50,729 nucleotides of DNA from a bacterium. Lineage in GTDB: Bacteria; Lernaellota; Lernaellaia; JACKCT01. The position numbers were made by a program, and so were the translations under genes. The notes under the pieces were generated by a model. It did not search any database. It was not told the DNA's origin and saw nothing but the letters and a program-made list of their open reading frames with translations. Position 1 is the stretch's first letter. Each line of letters begins with the position of its first letter. Positions 23,217-31,878 of this stretch are shown here, piece after piece. Location of the stretch: positions 1-50,729 of the forward strand of contig JAIOHV010000087.1 in NCBI GenBank assembly GCA_019912885.1, written 5' to 3'.

Positions 23217-25276
23217 TGCTTGTGTTGCTACGTTATCTACTCGTACAACTTTTTGTGGCCGGATCGGTCTTATTGGCGATTTGGATAATTCGCTTAATGT
23301 TGAACCAAATATCGAATTACTTGACGAAATATCGTTCGATGAGCGGCAGCGGGGTTTATCTCGTCTGGCAATATATCAAGTCAGAGCGAATGATTTTTTT
23401 GGGCGTGGTTCTTTTTTATACGATATTTAACTCAATTTTGCTAACTTATCCTCCTGCGTCTTTTGACACTCTCAACAGCGCGAAACATTTTCATGTTTCG
23501 CGCCTTAAGCTAGGAGTTTTGAACGTATTTGGGCTTACATACTTCTATTTAATCGGGTGCGTAATATTTTATGTATCTCGAATAATTACCGGCGTTATCG
23601 TATTTCTGCGCGGCGTCGACTTGACAAAACTAATAAAATGGGCGCCACGCGACAAATTAGTTGTTGAAATATCGCTTTATTTGCTTGCGATTGTATTAGC
23701 GTTAGTTTCTCCTTTTTTAAACGTAGTTGCACTTTATTTAATGATGGTTCCTTCCGAATTCGCTGTTTTAATGATGGCGATCGGCTTCGTTCGTACAATT
23801 ACCGCGTTGAGAGGTCGCCAAACTGACCTATTTTTCCAAGAGATCTCGACCAATGTTTTCCCGATTATCGACGTTGAGGAACTTTCGGCGCAGTACAATC
23901 AAATCAAACACAATGATGAGAGTACGATATTAAAAGAAAAACCATCGAATGCACTTTCCTTTCTTGAAAGATATCTATCGCGCTTGTTAAATCAAAAGAA
24001 ATGGTTTTTAGCCTCTTTGGTCAATATCGCTTGTCTACTATTATGTATCGCTGTCGAAAAGCGTCCGTACAAAGCGGCCGCGTTGCGGAGAATTATTGTC
24101 CGTTGGGCGATATATACAAAGGATTACGAGACGGCGCGTTCAATAGCACTGCGTTCACGTAATCCGCAAGGCCGACTTCTTTCGATGAAATGCGAGGCGT
24201 TATGGAGGACGGGTAAGAAAACACAAGCGTTAAAAACAGTTTCCGAGAGGATAGAAGTAATACGGAGTAAGGGTGAGCATAAGTCGCCGACTAGCGGTGA
24301 ATTTCGCGAACTCGGTTTCTTGTTGCTTCAACAGGCGACCTATTATATGAATATAAGTGATGAGGAACTACAGCGGCATGAGGTGATTGGAATCGACAAA
24401 TATGAGTTGGCGAAAAATATCGCATTTAAAGTGATTTCTGATTTTGATTTTGATTGCGCCAAGGCGAGAAATATTATTGCTGAGTGCCAGTTGCGAAGCG
24501 CACTAAGGAATTTGACATCGAATGTAGCTGACCACAAAAAGCTTCCGGAGGATTATCAACTAAGGTTTGTGGAACCTTGTCAATTGGCGGCGTCGGCATG
24601 TGTTAATATGGAGAAAGAATATAGGTATATTCATCCGGACTTCATGTATACATTTGGCCGGGCCGCAATCCTTTCCGGAGTCAACATTCAACTGGGAGTT
24701 CGTTGTTTGTTGAACAATGTATACTTTCACGGCCACGGTCCATCGAGGTATTTTGCCGCTATTTTATTTTCCGTTGGTTCGGAAAGCTTGAAAGTATCGG
24801 AATTTTTTCTCAGTCCTATTTTTAGCAATGCCTCCCAAATATTCTCCAATTTATTGACAAGAGCACTAACTCATAGAATGCGTATTAACGCATGGGCGTT
24901 GTATTCTAGTGATGGAAATATGTCAGAGCGTTGTTTGTCGGATCCGTCTTGTTACGAGCGTATTGATATCGAGCGCTGGCGGGCTGGCGGCGTCGTTTTT
25001 AATGCGACGAATCCGATAGATGTATCTATGAGTATCCATAATCATGTGCGTCGGGCGTTGATATGGTATCATTTCTGGGATTTTTCCGTTGGCCGTGTAT
25101 GGATCAAAATAGCCAACGGTTGTGAAAAAATTATGCGTAAATATGGCGCGGCTCGCGCGCGAGTACCTGCCAGTCCGAACGATCAATTCGTTTCTGTGGA
25201 GCGGGGTATAAGGCAGATATGGGCACTCGCGTGTGCATCGGGTACAAATCCGGGTTTAACGTCGACCATCATTTAA
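23216..25276 (+). CDS. AT-rich module protein 2: membrane protein with helical-repeat-like C-terminal domain
   Basis: The 686-residue protein begins with about five to six membrane segments in the first 200 residues (LLVQLFVAGSVLLAIWIIRL, MIFLGVVLFYTIFNSILL, VFGLTYFYLIGCVIFYV, ISLYLLAIVLALVSPF, FAVLMMAIGFVRTITAL). Another hydrophobic stretch is near residue 265 (FLASLVNIACLLLCIAV). After that, about 400 residues are predicted by eye to be helical: YKAAALRRIIVRWAIYTKDY, ARSIALRSR and ALWRTGKKTQALKTVSERI resemble TPR-like pairs. No catalytic motif was recognised. A membrane anchor plus a cytosolic helical sensor is one reading; it is inference. Its 3' end abuts the duplicated oxidase fragment. 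Confidence 0.7.
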   Translation: MLVLLRYLLVQLFVAGSVLLAIWIIRLMLNQISNYLTKYRSMSGSGVYLVWQYIKSERMIFLGVVLFYTIFNSILLTYPPASFDTLNSAKHFHVSRLKLGVLNVFGLTYFYLIGCVIFYVSRIITGVIVFLRGVDLTKLIKWAPRDKLVVEISLYLLAIVLALVSPFLNVVALYLMMVPSEFAVLMMAIGFVRTITALRGRQTDLFFQEISTNVFPIIDVEELSAQYNQIKHNDESTILKEKPSNALSFLERYLSRLLNQKKWFLASLVNIACLLLCIAVEKRPYKAAALRRIIVRWAIYTKDYETARSIALRSRNPQGRLLSMKCEALWRTGKKTQALKTVSERIEVIRSKGEHKSPTSGEFRELGFLLLQQATYYMNISDEELQRHEVIGIDKYELAKNIAFKVISDFDFDCAKARNIIAECQLRSALRNLTSNVADHKKLPEDYQLRFVEPCQLAASACVNMEKEYRYIHPDFMYTFGRAAILSGVNIQLGVRCLLNNVYFHGHGPSRYFAAILFSVGSESLKVSEFFLSPIFSNASQIFSNLLTRALTHRMRINAWALYSSDGNMSERCLSDPSCYERIDIERWRAGGVVFNATNPIDVSMSIHNHVRRALIWYHFWDFSVGRVWIKIANGCEKIMRKYGAARARVPASPNDQFVSVERGIRQIWALACASGTNPGLTSTII

Positions 25277-25290
25277 TTTACTGGACTATG

Positions 25291-25560
25291 CGCCCGATGC
25301 GCAGTGGGCATTTTGTCGTGCTGCGCTTCATCACCACGTTCGACAAGAAAGACCCCCAGGATGTCGCCCGCGTGCGCGCGGTCAACGAGGAACTGCTCGA
25401 CATGACGGTGAGCAAGGGATTCATCATGTACAAAACGCCGCTCTGGGCGTGGGAGCGCCTGCGCCCGAAGATGGACCCCGGCATGCTCGCGCTCATCGCG
25501 CGCGTCAAGAAGATGATGGACCCCGAGCGCCTTCTGAACCCGGGCAAGCTGGGCTTGTAA
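25291..25560 (+). pseudogene. Truncated 3' copy of the FAD-linked oxidase gene
   Basis: This copy encodes the last 89 residues of the oxidase (from RPM...GHFVVLRF to LLNPGKLGL) with 16 nucleotide differences from 22093-22362. It has no cofactor-binding part. An ATG at 25288 could give a 90-residue peptide but there is no ribosome-binding site. It is probably the displaced end of the original gene or of a second homologous gene. It is GC-rich like the flanks. Confidence 0.8.
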
Positions 25561-25563
25561 CCC

Positions 25564-25788
25564 TTGGGACCGCGGGCGGCTCGCCCGCTTATGTTGCGGT
25601 TACGCCGGGAGCGCAGGCGTCCCGCCTGCATCGATCTTGGGACCGCCGAGCGCCTGGGAGCGCAGGCGTCCCGCCCGCTTCGACCCAGGGACCGCCGACC
25701 TCATGCTCAGCAAGTCCGGGGAACGCCGAGTTCCAGCTCTGCCATTACGTTCGCCCCCGGGACCGCGGGCGGCTCGCCCGCTTCGAAC
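25564..25788. repeat. GGGACCGCGGGCGGCTCGCCCGC-type palindromic repeat cluster, copy 2
   Basis: At least five imperfect palindromic units (GGGACCGCGGGCGGC, GGGAGCGCAGGCGTCCCGCC and variants) follow the truncated oxidase end directly. Same family as 9269-9405. No gene is seen between 25561 and 25848. Confidence 0.7.
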
Positions 25789-25848
25789 GTAACAGACCGC
25801 TCGCCGGCGCTTGCGGCGCCGATGATTGCGGGCGGCGATTTCGCGCTC

Positions 25849-27174
25849 CTACAACAGATTCGCCGCCAATTCCGCGAGGTCGGAGCGTTCGCCCTTCACG
25901 AGCGTCATGTGGCCGGCGAGCGGCTGGTCCTTCATGCGTTCCACGACGTAGGTCAGGCCGTTGGATGAGGCGTCGAGGTACGGGTTGTCGATCTGGTAAG
26001 GATCGCCGGTGATGACGATCTTCGTGCCCTCGCCGCTACGCGTGACGATCGTCTTGATCTCGTGCGGCGTGAGGTTTTGCGCCTCGTCCACGATCAGGAA
26101 CTGGTGCGGGATCGATCGGCCGCGGATGTACGTGAGCGCCTCCATTTCGAGAAGGCCCTGGTCCTGCAACTCGGTCAGGCGCGAATACTGCGCGGCCTTG
26201 TCCTCGCGCGAGGCGAGCAGGAACTCCAGGTTGTCGAAGATCGGCTGCATCCACGGGCGCAGCTTCGCCTCGATGTCGCCCGGCAGAAAGCCAAGCTCGC
26301 GGCCCATCGGATAAATCGGGCGCGAGACGAGAAGGCGCTGATAGGTCTCCTCCACCGTCACCTTTTGCAGCGCGGCGGCAAGGGCCAGCAGCGTCTTGCC
26401 GGTCCCCGCCTTGCCGACGAGCGTCACCAGACGCACGCGGTCGTCGAGTAGGATGTCGAGCGCGAAACGCTGCTCGCGGTTTCGCGGCATGATGCCGAAG
26501 ATCGCCCCGTGCAGCTTCTTGATCGGCTCGACGCGGCCCGCGTCGACCACGCGGGCCAGGGCGGTGTGGCTCGGGTTGCCCTCGTCCACGAGCGTGACGA
26601 ACTCGTTGAGATGCAGCGGCGGATCGGCCGCCGGCGGGGCCAGGAAGCCTTTGGCGTAAAGATCGTCGATCGCCTCGCGCGGCGCGGTGACCTCGCGCGA
26701 GCCGGTGTAAAGCTCCTCGATGTTGACCTTCGCGTTTTCGAAGTCCTGCGCCTCGATATCCATCGCGTCGGCCTTGATGCGAAGGTTGGTGTCCTTCGTG
26801 ACCAGGACGGTGAGCGCCTCGGGGTGCTCGGCCCGGATGCGCGCGGCGACGGCGAGGATGCGGTTGTCCTTGGTCGGCTCGAAGAGCTTGCGGTCCAGGT
26901 GGTCGTCGAGCTGGTTACGCACCTCGATGCGCAAGGTGCCGCCGTTTGGCAGCGTCACGCCCTGGTTCAGCTTGCCCTGCGCGCGAAGTTCGTCGAGCTC
27001 GCGCGATGCGGCGCGCGCGTTGCGCCCGATCTCGTTCAGCTCTTTTTTGAACCGGTCGATTTCCTCGATGACGGTGATCGGGACGATGACGTGGTTGTCA
27101 TCAAAAAGGAAAATCGCATTGGGGTTGTGGAGCAGGACATTGGTATCGAGGATGAAATATTTGGGTTGTCCCAT
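25849..27174 (-). CDS. PIN-domain plus PhoH-like ATPase (YlaK type)
   Basis: The 441-residue protein starts with a PIN nuclease-like domain (KYFILDTNVLLHNP, then TVIEEIDRFK, and acidic residues in VLVTKDTNLRIKADA, up to about residue 150). It continues with a PhoH ATPase domain: LVGKAGTGKTLLALAAAL (Walker A, Lys260), SRPIYPMGRELGFLPG, HQFLIVDEAQNLTPHE (Walker B) and IVITGDPYQIDNP. PIN-PhoH proteins act as ATP-driven RNases or helicases on RNA and are implicated in stress responses. The ATG at 27174 has GAGGAA about 11 nt upstream. No antitoxin-like gene is adjacent. A 16-bp palindrome lies 80 nt upstream. Confidence 0.9.
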   Translation of the reverse strand: MGQPKYFILDTNVLLHNPNAIFLFDDNHVIVPITVIEEIDRFKKELNEIGRNARAASRELDELRAQGKLNQGVTLPNGGTLRIEVRNQLDDHLDRKLFEPTKDNRILAVAARIRAEHPEALTVLVTKDTNLRIKADAMDIEAQDFENAKVNIEELYTGSREVTAPREAIDDLYAKGFLAPPAADPPLHLNEFVTLVDEGNPSHTALARVVDAGRVEPIKKLHGAIFGIMPRNREQRFALDILLDDRVRLVTLVGKAGTGKTLLALAAALQKVTVEETYQRLLVSRPIYPMGRELGFLPGDIEAKLRPWMQPIFDNLEFLLASREDKAAQYSRLTELQDQGLLEMEALTYIRGRSIPHQFLIVDEAQNLTPHEIKTIVTRSGEGTKIVITGDPYQIDNPYLDASSNGLTYVVERMKDQPLAGHMTLVKGERSDLAELAANLL

Positions 27175-27649
27175 CGAACGGCGAGGTTCCTCCGCATCGG
27201 CAAGCCCGGACCGCGCCCCGGCGGGAGGGCGGCGCGACCCGGAACGAATAGGGGCCGTTTATAAACGGCTGATCCTTGATGGCGAACGCTATCACGCCGC
27301 GCGCTTGCGCGGCAAGGAAAAAGGCATGCCGCGACACCGTTTTCGACGCCGGCGCGCCGCACCGAATTTTATTTCGCGCGCGCCCTCCCACGGACTGATT
27401 TATGCGCGGAATTTTCGAATTCCGTGGCGGCCGTTGCGCCCCTGGCGGCACACCGCGAAAGTCGCCTTCTCTTTTTTCACTTCGCTTTCCCGCAATTTTT
27501 TACAATCCGTCGTATTTGACGCAGCGCAATCCGTTTTTCGTTGACCGCCGCGTGGAAGGGGTCTATGAATTTCGAGGATCAGGTCCATTTATAGCTTCGG
27601 CAACAGGCTATTTGGGCCGAGGCGGACCGAACTAACGGAGGTATTTTTC
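27175..27649. other. Divergent intergenic region between phoH-like and poly-Asp lipoprotein genes
   Basis: The 475-nt gap contains the palindrome at 27254-27269 and a GGAGG site just before the downstream ATG. Open frames in it are short and unlike known proteins. Nothing else was recognised. Confidence 0.4.
27254..27269. promoter_or_regulatory. Perfect 16-bp palindrome GCCGTTTATAAACGGC
   Basis: A fully self-complementary 16-mer with an AT-rich centre lies 80 nt upstream of the PIN-PhoH start. It resembles a dimeric repressor site; no regulator is known. Confidence 0.4.
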
Positions 27650-29335
27650 ATGTTGAGACGCATGGGAATCTTGATCTTTATTGGCGTGTTCGCGGTCGTG
27701 CTCGGCGCGGCCTGTACCAAGGATGACGCCGAGGACGCCGCCGAGGCGCTCGGATTCGAGATCACGTTCGACGAAGACGACGTCGGCGCGGCGACGCCCG
27801 ATGGCTGGCACTTCATGTTCGCGATCAAGCTCGACGAGGATCAGGCGGGGCTGATCGACGAGGACTTCGCGATCGACCTGTCGCTGCTCTCGCCGTACAT
27901 CGATTTCTCGGAGATCGACCAGATGATCGCGATGGCCAAGGTCGCGGATATCCCCGGCTACGGCACGCGGCTGCGTTTTGCGAACCGCCTTATCGTCAAG
28001 GACGAAAAGCTGCGGCTCGACTCGGACAACAATGACCTGCTAGGCGATTCCGTCGGCTCGGACGGCGCGGGCACCTACGCCGCGTATTACGCCGACGAAC
28101 AGAACGGATTCATTCGCGGCGACGTGGTCGATTGCGACGGCGACGCGCTCGAAGGCCTGCTCGCCATCATCACCGGCAGCCCCTTCTTCACGCACACCGC
28201 CTCGAACGGCTCCTGGGCCCTGCCGACGCTCGAGGGTAAGCCGCAGGCGTACACCGTCTTCGGCGATGATTGCGCGTGCAGCGGCGGCGCGCCGTGCGGC
28301 GACACGAACGCCACGCCCAATCCAAAGGACCCCGACGGCACGCCCGATAGCGAGACGTTCGACGACGAGACCGTCGTGGTGGATAGCGGCGAATGCGTCT
28401 GCTGCCCGCCGGAACCGGTCGACGACGATGACGACGACATGGACGACGACGACATGGATGACGACACGTCCGACGATGACACCGGCGACGACGACACCGG
28501 CGACGACGACACCGGCGACGATGACACGGGCGATGACGACACCGGCGACGACGACACGAGTGACGACGACACGGGCGATGATGACACGTCCGACGACGAT
28601 ACCGCGGACGACGATACCGCGGATGACGATGACGACGATGATGACGACGACGCCGATGACGATGACGACGACGGCACATGCGTAAACTTCGAGGATGGCA
28701 GCCTTTCCGGCTGGTCCTTCACGTCGGGCTGCAACCTTTATGGCGTGTCATCGGACGGATACGGCACGCTGTTCGAGGACGGCAGCGAAGGCGCGTATCT
28801 CTACGTCTCCTCCGGCGGCAGCGATGTCGCGAGTTGCACGCTTTCGGCCACGTTCGACGTGCCGGACGGCGCGACGGAGATCGAGATCAGCTACAACTTC
28901 GTCAGCCAGGAGTACGAGGAGTGGGTCGGCAGCATCTACAACGACATCTTCACGGCGATCGTGCAGGGCGCGCCGGACTACCTCGTCAACCGCACGGTCA
29001 ACAATATCGCGACGGATGACGACTGGCTGGCGATCGGAGACGACTCGCCGGCGGCCACCATCGCGGGCATCGCGGGCTCCGCGGACGCGGCCTTCAATCC
29101 GACAAGCGACGATCCGCACTCCAACGGCCCGCAACTGTTCGACGGCATCCTGAAGTGGGACGCGAATGCCGGCGAAAATCCACGCGGCGAGCCCGAGGAC
29201 GACAACGTCGGAAAGACCGCGACTGTGATGCTGCCCGAGGATCAGACGACCGTGACCGTGCTCGTGACGGTTTCGGATGTCGGCGACCGCATCTACGACT
29301 CCGCGGGCGCCATTGACTGGATGTGTTTCCGGTAA
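27650..29335 (+). CDS. Large lipoprotein with internal DDDTG repeat linker
   Basis: The 561-residue protein has a signal peptide (ILIFIGVFAVVLGAAC) with the lipobox Cys near residue 22. An N-terminal domain to about 255 follows, with a Cys-rich end (DDCACSGGAPC, ECVCCPP). A 90-residue Asp-rich linker of DDDTG/DDDTS/DDDTA units comes next, then a beta-rich C-terminal domain. The last part has FEDGSLSGWSFTSGC and YNFVSQEYEEWVGSIYND, a pattern seen in surface anchor-type jelly rolls; no family is certain. GGAGG lies 9 nt before the ATG. The linker separates two folded domains, unlike the N-terminal linkers of its neighbours. It is probably a single-gene transcript. Confidence 0.8.
   Translation: MLRRMGILIFIGVFAVVLGAACTKDDAEDAAEALGFEITFDEDDVGAATPDGWHFMFAIKLDEDQAGLIDEDFAIDLSLLSPYIDFSEIDQMIAMAKVADIPGYGTRLRFANRLIVKDEKLRLDSDNNDLLGDSVGSDGAGTYAAYYADEQNGFIRGDVVDCDGDALEGLLAIITGSPFFTHTASNGSWALPTLEGKPQAYTVFGDDCACSGGAPCGDTNATPNPKDPDGTPDSETFDDETVVVDSGECVCCPPEPVDDDDDDMDDDDMDDDTSDDDTGDDDTGDDDTGDDDTGDDDTGDDDTSDDDTGDDDTSDDDTADDDTADDDDDDDDDDADDDDDDGTCVNFEDGSLSGWSFTSGCNLYGVSSDGYGTLFEDGSEGAYLYVSSGGSDVASCTLSATFDVPDGATEIEISYNFVSQEYEEWVGSIYNDIFTAIVQGAPDYLVNRTVNNIATDDDWLAIGDDSPAATIAGIAGSADAAFNPTSDDPHSNGPQLFDGILKWDANAGENPRGEPEDDNVGKTATVMLPEDQTTVTVLVTVSDVGDRIYDSAGAIDWMCFR
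28421..28675 (+). repeat. In-frame coding minisatellite (GAC-GAC-GAC-ACC-GGC)n
   Basis: About ten 15-bp units encoding DDDTG/DDDTS/DDDTA, flanked by runs of Asp codons, lie within the lipoprotein gene. Units differ mostly at silent GAC/GAT and ACC/ACG positions. The reverse strand therefore shows long open frames rich in Val, Arg and Ser that are not genes. Confidence 0.8.
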
Positions 29336-29384
29336 AAGTCGGGAAGGCTGAAAGGCCGGAAGTCTGAAGGATCGCAAGAATCGC

Positions 29385-29414
29385 GAAGGGCGCGGGGCAT
29401 TCCCCGCGCCCTTC
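29385..29414. terminator. Perfect 13-bp hairpin after the large lipoprotein gene
   Basis: Arms 29385-29397 and 29402-29414 pair perfectly with a CATT loop, 50 nt after the stop at 29335 and 90 nt beyond the convergent transporter gene. There is no strong U tract on either strand, so termination strength is uncertain. Confidence 0.5.
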
Positions 29415-29446
29415 ATAATCGTTCGCGCCGTGGCGTGCCAAAAAAA

Positions 29447-29493
29447 TCCCTCCGTGTCCTCCGTGTCTCCTCCCTGCGCTCCGTGTACCGCCG
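29447..29493. repeat. ACACGGAG-type repeat, copy 4 (reverse orientation)
   Basis: CTCCGTGTCCTCCGTGTCTCC and CTCCGTGTACC units are the reverse complement of the copies at 2493, 9224 and 14193. Confidence 0.6.
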
Positions 29494-29503
29494 AAAATAA
29501 ACG

Positions 29504-30391
29504 CTATTCCGCCGCCGTGATCTTTGCCTCTTCGCCGCCCGCGAACGCCAGGATCGCCGTGCCCGCGACGACGATCGCGATGCCGGCGACCTGCGCGATC
29601 GCCATGCTCTCGCCGAGGATCGCCATCGCGCCGAGCACCGGCGTGACGATGCTGACGATCGTCACCACGGGCGAGATGACGCTGGCGCGGCCATTGGCGA
29701 ACGCGGTCTGGAAAAACACCGTCCCCAGCGCGTTGAAGATCGCCCACAGCAGTAACGGATAATCGGTCATCGCCGATTCCCAGATTTCCGGGCGGTTGAT
29801 CGCGAAAGGCAGCCCGACCTCCGCCACCGCGCGCTGCGTCATGAATTTGCCCATCAGGTTCGAGCTGCCGTACGAAAGCCCCGCGGCGATCGACAGCGAA
29901 AGCTCCCGGGAGATCGCCACGCGCCCGGCGCGCAGCGCCGCGAAGATCACGACGCCGGCGACCGCGATGAATCCGCCGAGCGCGACAAGCGTGGGCATGG
30001 CGGAGGTCGGGGGGCGATTCGCCGACGCAACCAACACAACACCGGCGATGATGAGGCCGATCCCCGCCAGTTCCATCGGGCGCACGCGCTCGCCAAGCAG
30101 CGTCATGCCGATCGACGCGGCAAAGACGCCCGTCAGCGCGACGCACGGCTGCACCAGCGTGAGGTCGCCCTGGCCGATCGCGGTCGTGAACGTGATCGAC
30201 CCGCTCATCATGAGGAAAAAGCCGAACAGCCAGATGCGATTGGTAAACAGCACGCGCACGATGGCCGGGAGCCGCGCGAACATCTCGCGCAGGGTCACGC
30301 GCGGAAATTGCGCGGCCATGCCCTTTTTCTGAAGCACGGTGCCGACGCCCCAGAACACGCTGGCAAGGACGGCAAGGGCGACGGGCGTCAT
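29504..30391 (-). CDS. EamA/DMT-superfamily transporter
   Basis: The 295-residue protein has about ten hydrophobic segments in two repeated halves, the layout of drug/metabolite transporters. It starts ALAVLASVFWGVGTVLQKKG and has GDLTLVQPCVALTGVFAASIG and IISPVVTIVSIVTPVLGAM-like segments in the second half. The VLQKKG start resembles NIPA-like Mg2+-transporter relatives, but substrate is unknown. The ATG at 30391 overlaps the upstream gene's stop by 4 nt, so both are translated together. Confidence 0.82.
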   Translation of the reverse strand: MTPVALAVLASVFWGVGTVLQKKGMAAQFPRVTLREMFARLPAIVRVLFTNRIWLFGFFLMMSGSITFTTAIGQGDLTLVQPCVALTGVFAASIGMTLLGERVRPMELAGIGLIIAGVVLVASANRPPTSAMPTLVALGGFIAVAGVVIFAALRAGRVAISRELSLSIAAGLSYGSSNLMGKFMTQRAVAEVGLPFAINRPEIWESAMTDYPLLLWAIFNALGTVFFQTAFANGRASVISPVVTIVSIVTPVLGAMAILGESMAIAQVAGIAIVVAGTAILAFAGGEEAKITAAE

Positions 30392-31170
30392 ACGGCGCGC
30401 GTCGCTTCCTGAGTGTCATCGCGCAAGTCCGCGCGCGGAAACAGGCGGCGCTTGGCGATCGCCACGACGATGACGACGACCGCCGCCACGACGAGAAACG
30501 CGATCATCCTCGGCTGGAAGATGTCGCTGACGCTCTTGACGTCCTTGAGCGCGCGAACGGTCACCTGGACCGCCGCCACCACCGGCACAAGACCAAGCGC
30601 GTTGCCGATGAAGTGGTCGCGGTCGCCGATGCGCGTTACGCCGAGGGCCCAGGATAATGGCGGCGACATGAAAAACACGATGCGCAGAACAATGACGCTC
30701 GTGATCGCGTCGCCGTGCACGGCGTCCAGCACGCGCGAAACGCGCCCGCTCGACAGGCGCTCCCGCAGCGCGTCGCGCAGGAAGTAGCGCGAAACGTAAA
30801 ACGGCGCGAGGCAACCCAGGAGCGCGCCGAGATACCCCCAGGCGAACGCCGCGACCGGATCGAAGACGATCGCCGCGAGGATCACCATGACGAGGCCGGG
30901 TATCTGAAACAGCGGCAATATCGTCGAGATGACGACAAACAGCGGCACTCCGTAGGGCCGGTGAAAGAGGGCGTTAAGTTCACCGATGCGCGCCGCGATC
31001 CACGACCAGGACAGCATCTCGCGCACGGCCGGAATGCGCGTTGCCGCGACGCACGCCGCCACGAGGACAAAACCCGCGACGAGGCGGACGCGGCGTGAAG
31101 GCCACCCGCGCGGTAAGGCGGATTCGCCCGCGCCGGCGGGGGCGTCGCCGGTGTTTTTTCGGGCGCTCAT
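30388..31170 (-). CDS. TVP38/TMEM64 (DedA-like) family membrane protein
   Basis: The 260-residue protein has a charged N-terminus and about six hydrophobic segments. Its core reads PLFQIPGLVMVILAAIVFDP, AFAWGYLGALLGCLAPFYVSRYFLRD and LRIVFFMSPPLSWALGVTRI. This is the SNARE-associated/VTT-domain pattern, with the re-entrant G-x-x-x-G helix. Family members are linked to lipid flipping or membrane homeostasis. AGGGAG lies before the ATG at 31170; the longer in-frame start would run into the MarC gene's end. It overlaps the downstream transporter. Confidence 0.85.
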   Translation of the reverse strand: MSARKNTGDAPAGAGESALPRGWPSRRVRLVAGFVLVAACVAATRIPAVREMLSWSWIAARIGELNALFHRPYGVPLFVVISTILPLFQIPGLVMVILAAIVFDPVAAFAWGYLGALLGCLAPFYVSRYFLRDALRERLSSGRVSRVLDAVHGDAITSVIVLRIVFFMSPPLSWALGVTRIGDRDHFIGNALGLVPVVAAVQVTVRALKDVKSVSDIFQPRMIAFLVVAAVVVIVVAIAKRRLFPRADLRDDTQEATRAV

Positions 31171-31195
31171 GAAGCTCCCTGTTTGCCGCGCGCGA

Positions 31196-31834
31196 TCACG
31201 AACGGGAAAGGATGAACGGAAGCGCGTCGCGTGCGCCGTTGATGATGAATTGCACGGCCAGCACCGCGAGGACAAGTCCCATGAGCCTGGCGAGCACCTT
31301 CATGCCGTTTCGGCCGAGCCTCGCGAGCATGCGGTCGCCAAGGACAAGCAGGGCATGCGACGCGCCGACGGCGATCGGAATGGCCGCGAGCACAAGCGCG
31401 ATCTCGCCGAGGCCGCGCGCCTCGTCCATCAGGCTCATAACGGAGACGATCGTCGCGGGGCCGGCCAACAGCGGCGTGCCGATCGGCGTGACGGAAACGT
31501 CCTCGCTTTCGGGCGCCTGGGGCGCATGGAAACGTTTGGTCGGCGAGCTTTCGCCGTAGAGCATGGAGAGGCTGACAAGAAACAGCAGCACGCCGCCCGC
31601 GATGCGGAACGCGCCGATCGTCACGCCGAATCCGGCAAGGATGAGCTGGCCCGCGATCGCGAATCCGAAAAGGATGGCGAATGCGGTAAGCGAGGCCCGC
31701 CGCAGGACGGCGCGTCGTTCGGCCGGCGACATGTGCGGCGTGAGGCCAAGGACGATCGGAACGTTTCCGAACGGATCCATGATGACGAATATCGGCACGA
31801 CGCACTTGGCAAGAAAGACGAGCGAGGCAACCAT
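31196..31834 (-). CDS. MarC-family integral membrane protein
   Basis: The 212-residue protein has the MarC pattern: FLAKCVVPIFVIMDPFGNVPIVL, AGQLILAGFGVTIGAFRIAGGVLLFL, SVTPIGTPLLAGPATIVSVM and a conserved Asn-rich last helix (VQFIINGARDAL). About six membrane helices are expected. The function of MarC proteins is not established. The ATG at 31834 is chosen; a GTG at 31858 is possible. It is 25 nt upstream of the TVP38 gene, so three membrane-protein genes may form one transcript. Confidence 0.87.
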   Translation of the reverse strand: MVASLVFLAKCVVPIFVIMDPFGNVPIVLGLTPHMSPAERRAVLRRASLTAFAILFGFAIAGQLILAGFGVTIGAFRIAGGVLLFLVSLSMLYGESSPTKRFHAPQAPESEDVSVTPIGTPLLAGPATIVSVMSLMDEARGLGEIALVLAAIPIAVGASHALLVLGDRMLARLGRNGMKVLARLMGLVLAVLAVQFIINGARDALPFILSRS

Positions 31835-31878
31835 GCGCGCAAGATTAGGCCGAAACACCGGATAGCGGGAAGCGCGAA

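Larger units (their letters stand above)
22363..25290. mobile_element. AT-rich acquired island carrying two membrane-protein genes
   Basis: The 2.9 kb between the two copies of the oxidase gene end is conspicuously AT-rich compared with the GC-rich flanks. It uses many TTT, ATT and AAA codons. It contains its own candidate promoter (22404-22432) and two overlapping genes, but no recognisable integrase, transposase or terminal inverted repeat. The flanking direct repeat is the only sign of an insertion mechanism, so calling it mobile is inference. Confidence 0.6.

Noticed and set aside
22363-25290. Insertion sequence or prophage remnant
   Set aside because: No transposase, integrase, phage structural protein or terminal inverted repeats are present; only the duplicated gene end marks the boundaries.
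25219-25560. 113-residue open frame over the truncated oxidase end as a functional gene
   Set aside because: It lacks the cofactor domain, its first part is out-of-frame AT-rich island sequence, and the rest duplicates the C-terminus of the intact oxidase.
28421-28675. CRISPR-like regular repeats
   Set aside because: Units are 15 bp, in frame, with no unique spacers; they encode DDDTG and lie inside a lipoprotein gene.
28087-28734. Long Ser/Val-rich open frame opposite the DDDTG repeat region
   Set aside because: The frame arises from reverse-complemented GAC/GAT repeats; the same artefact appears opposite every poly-Asp gene.
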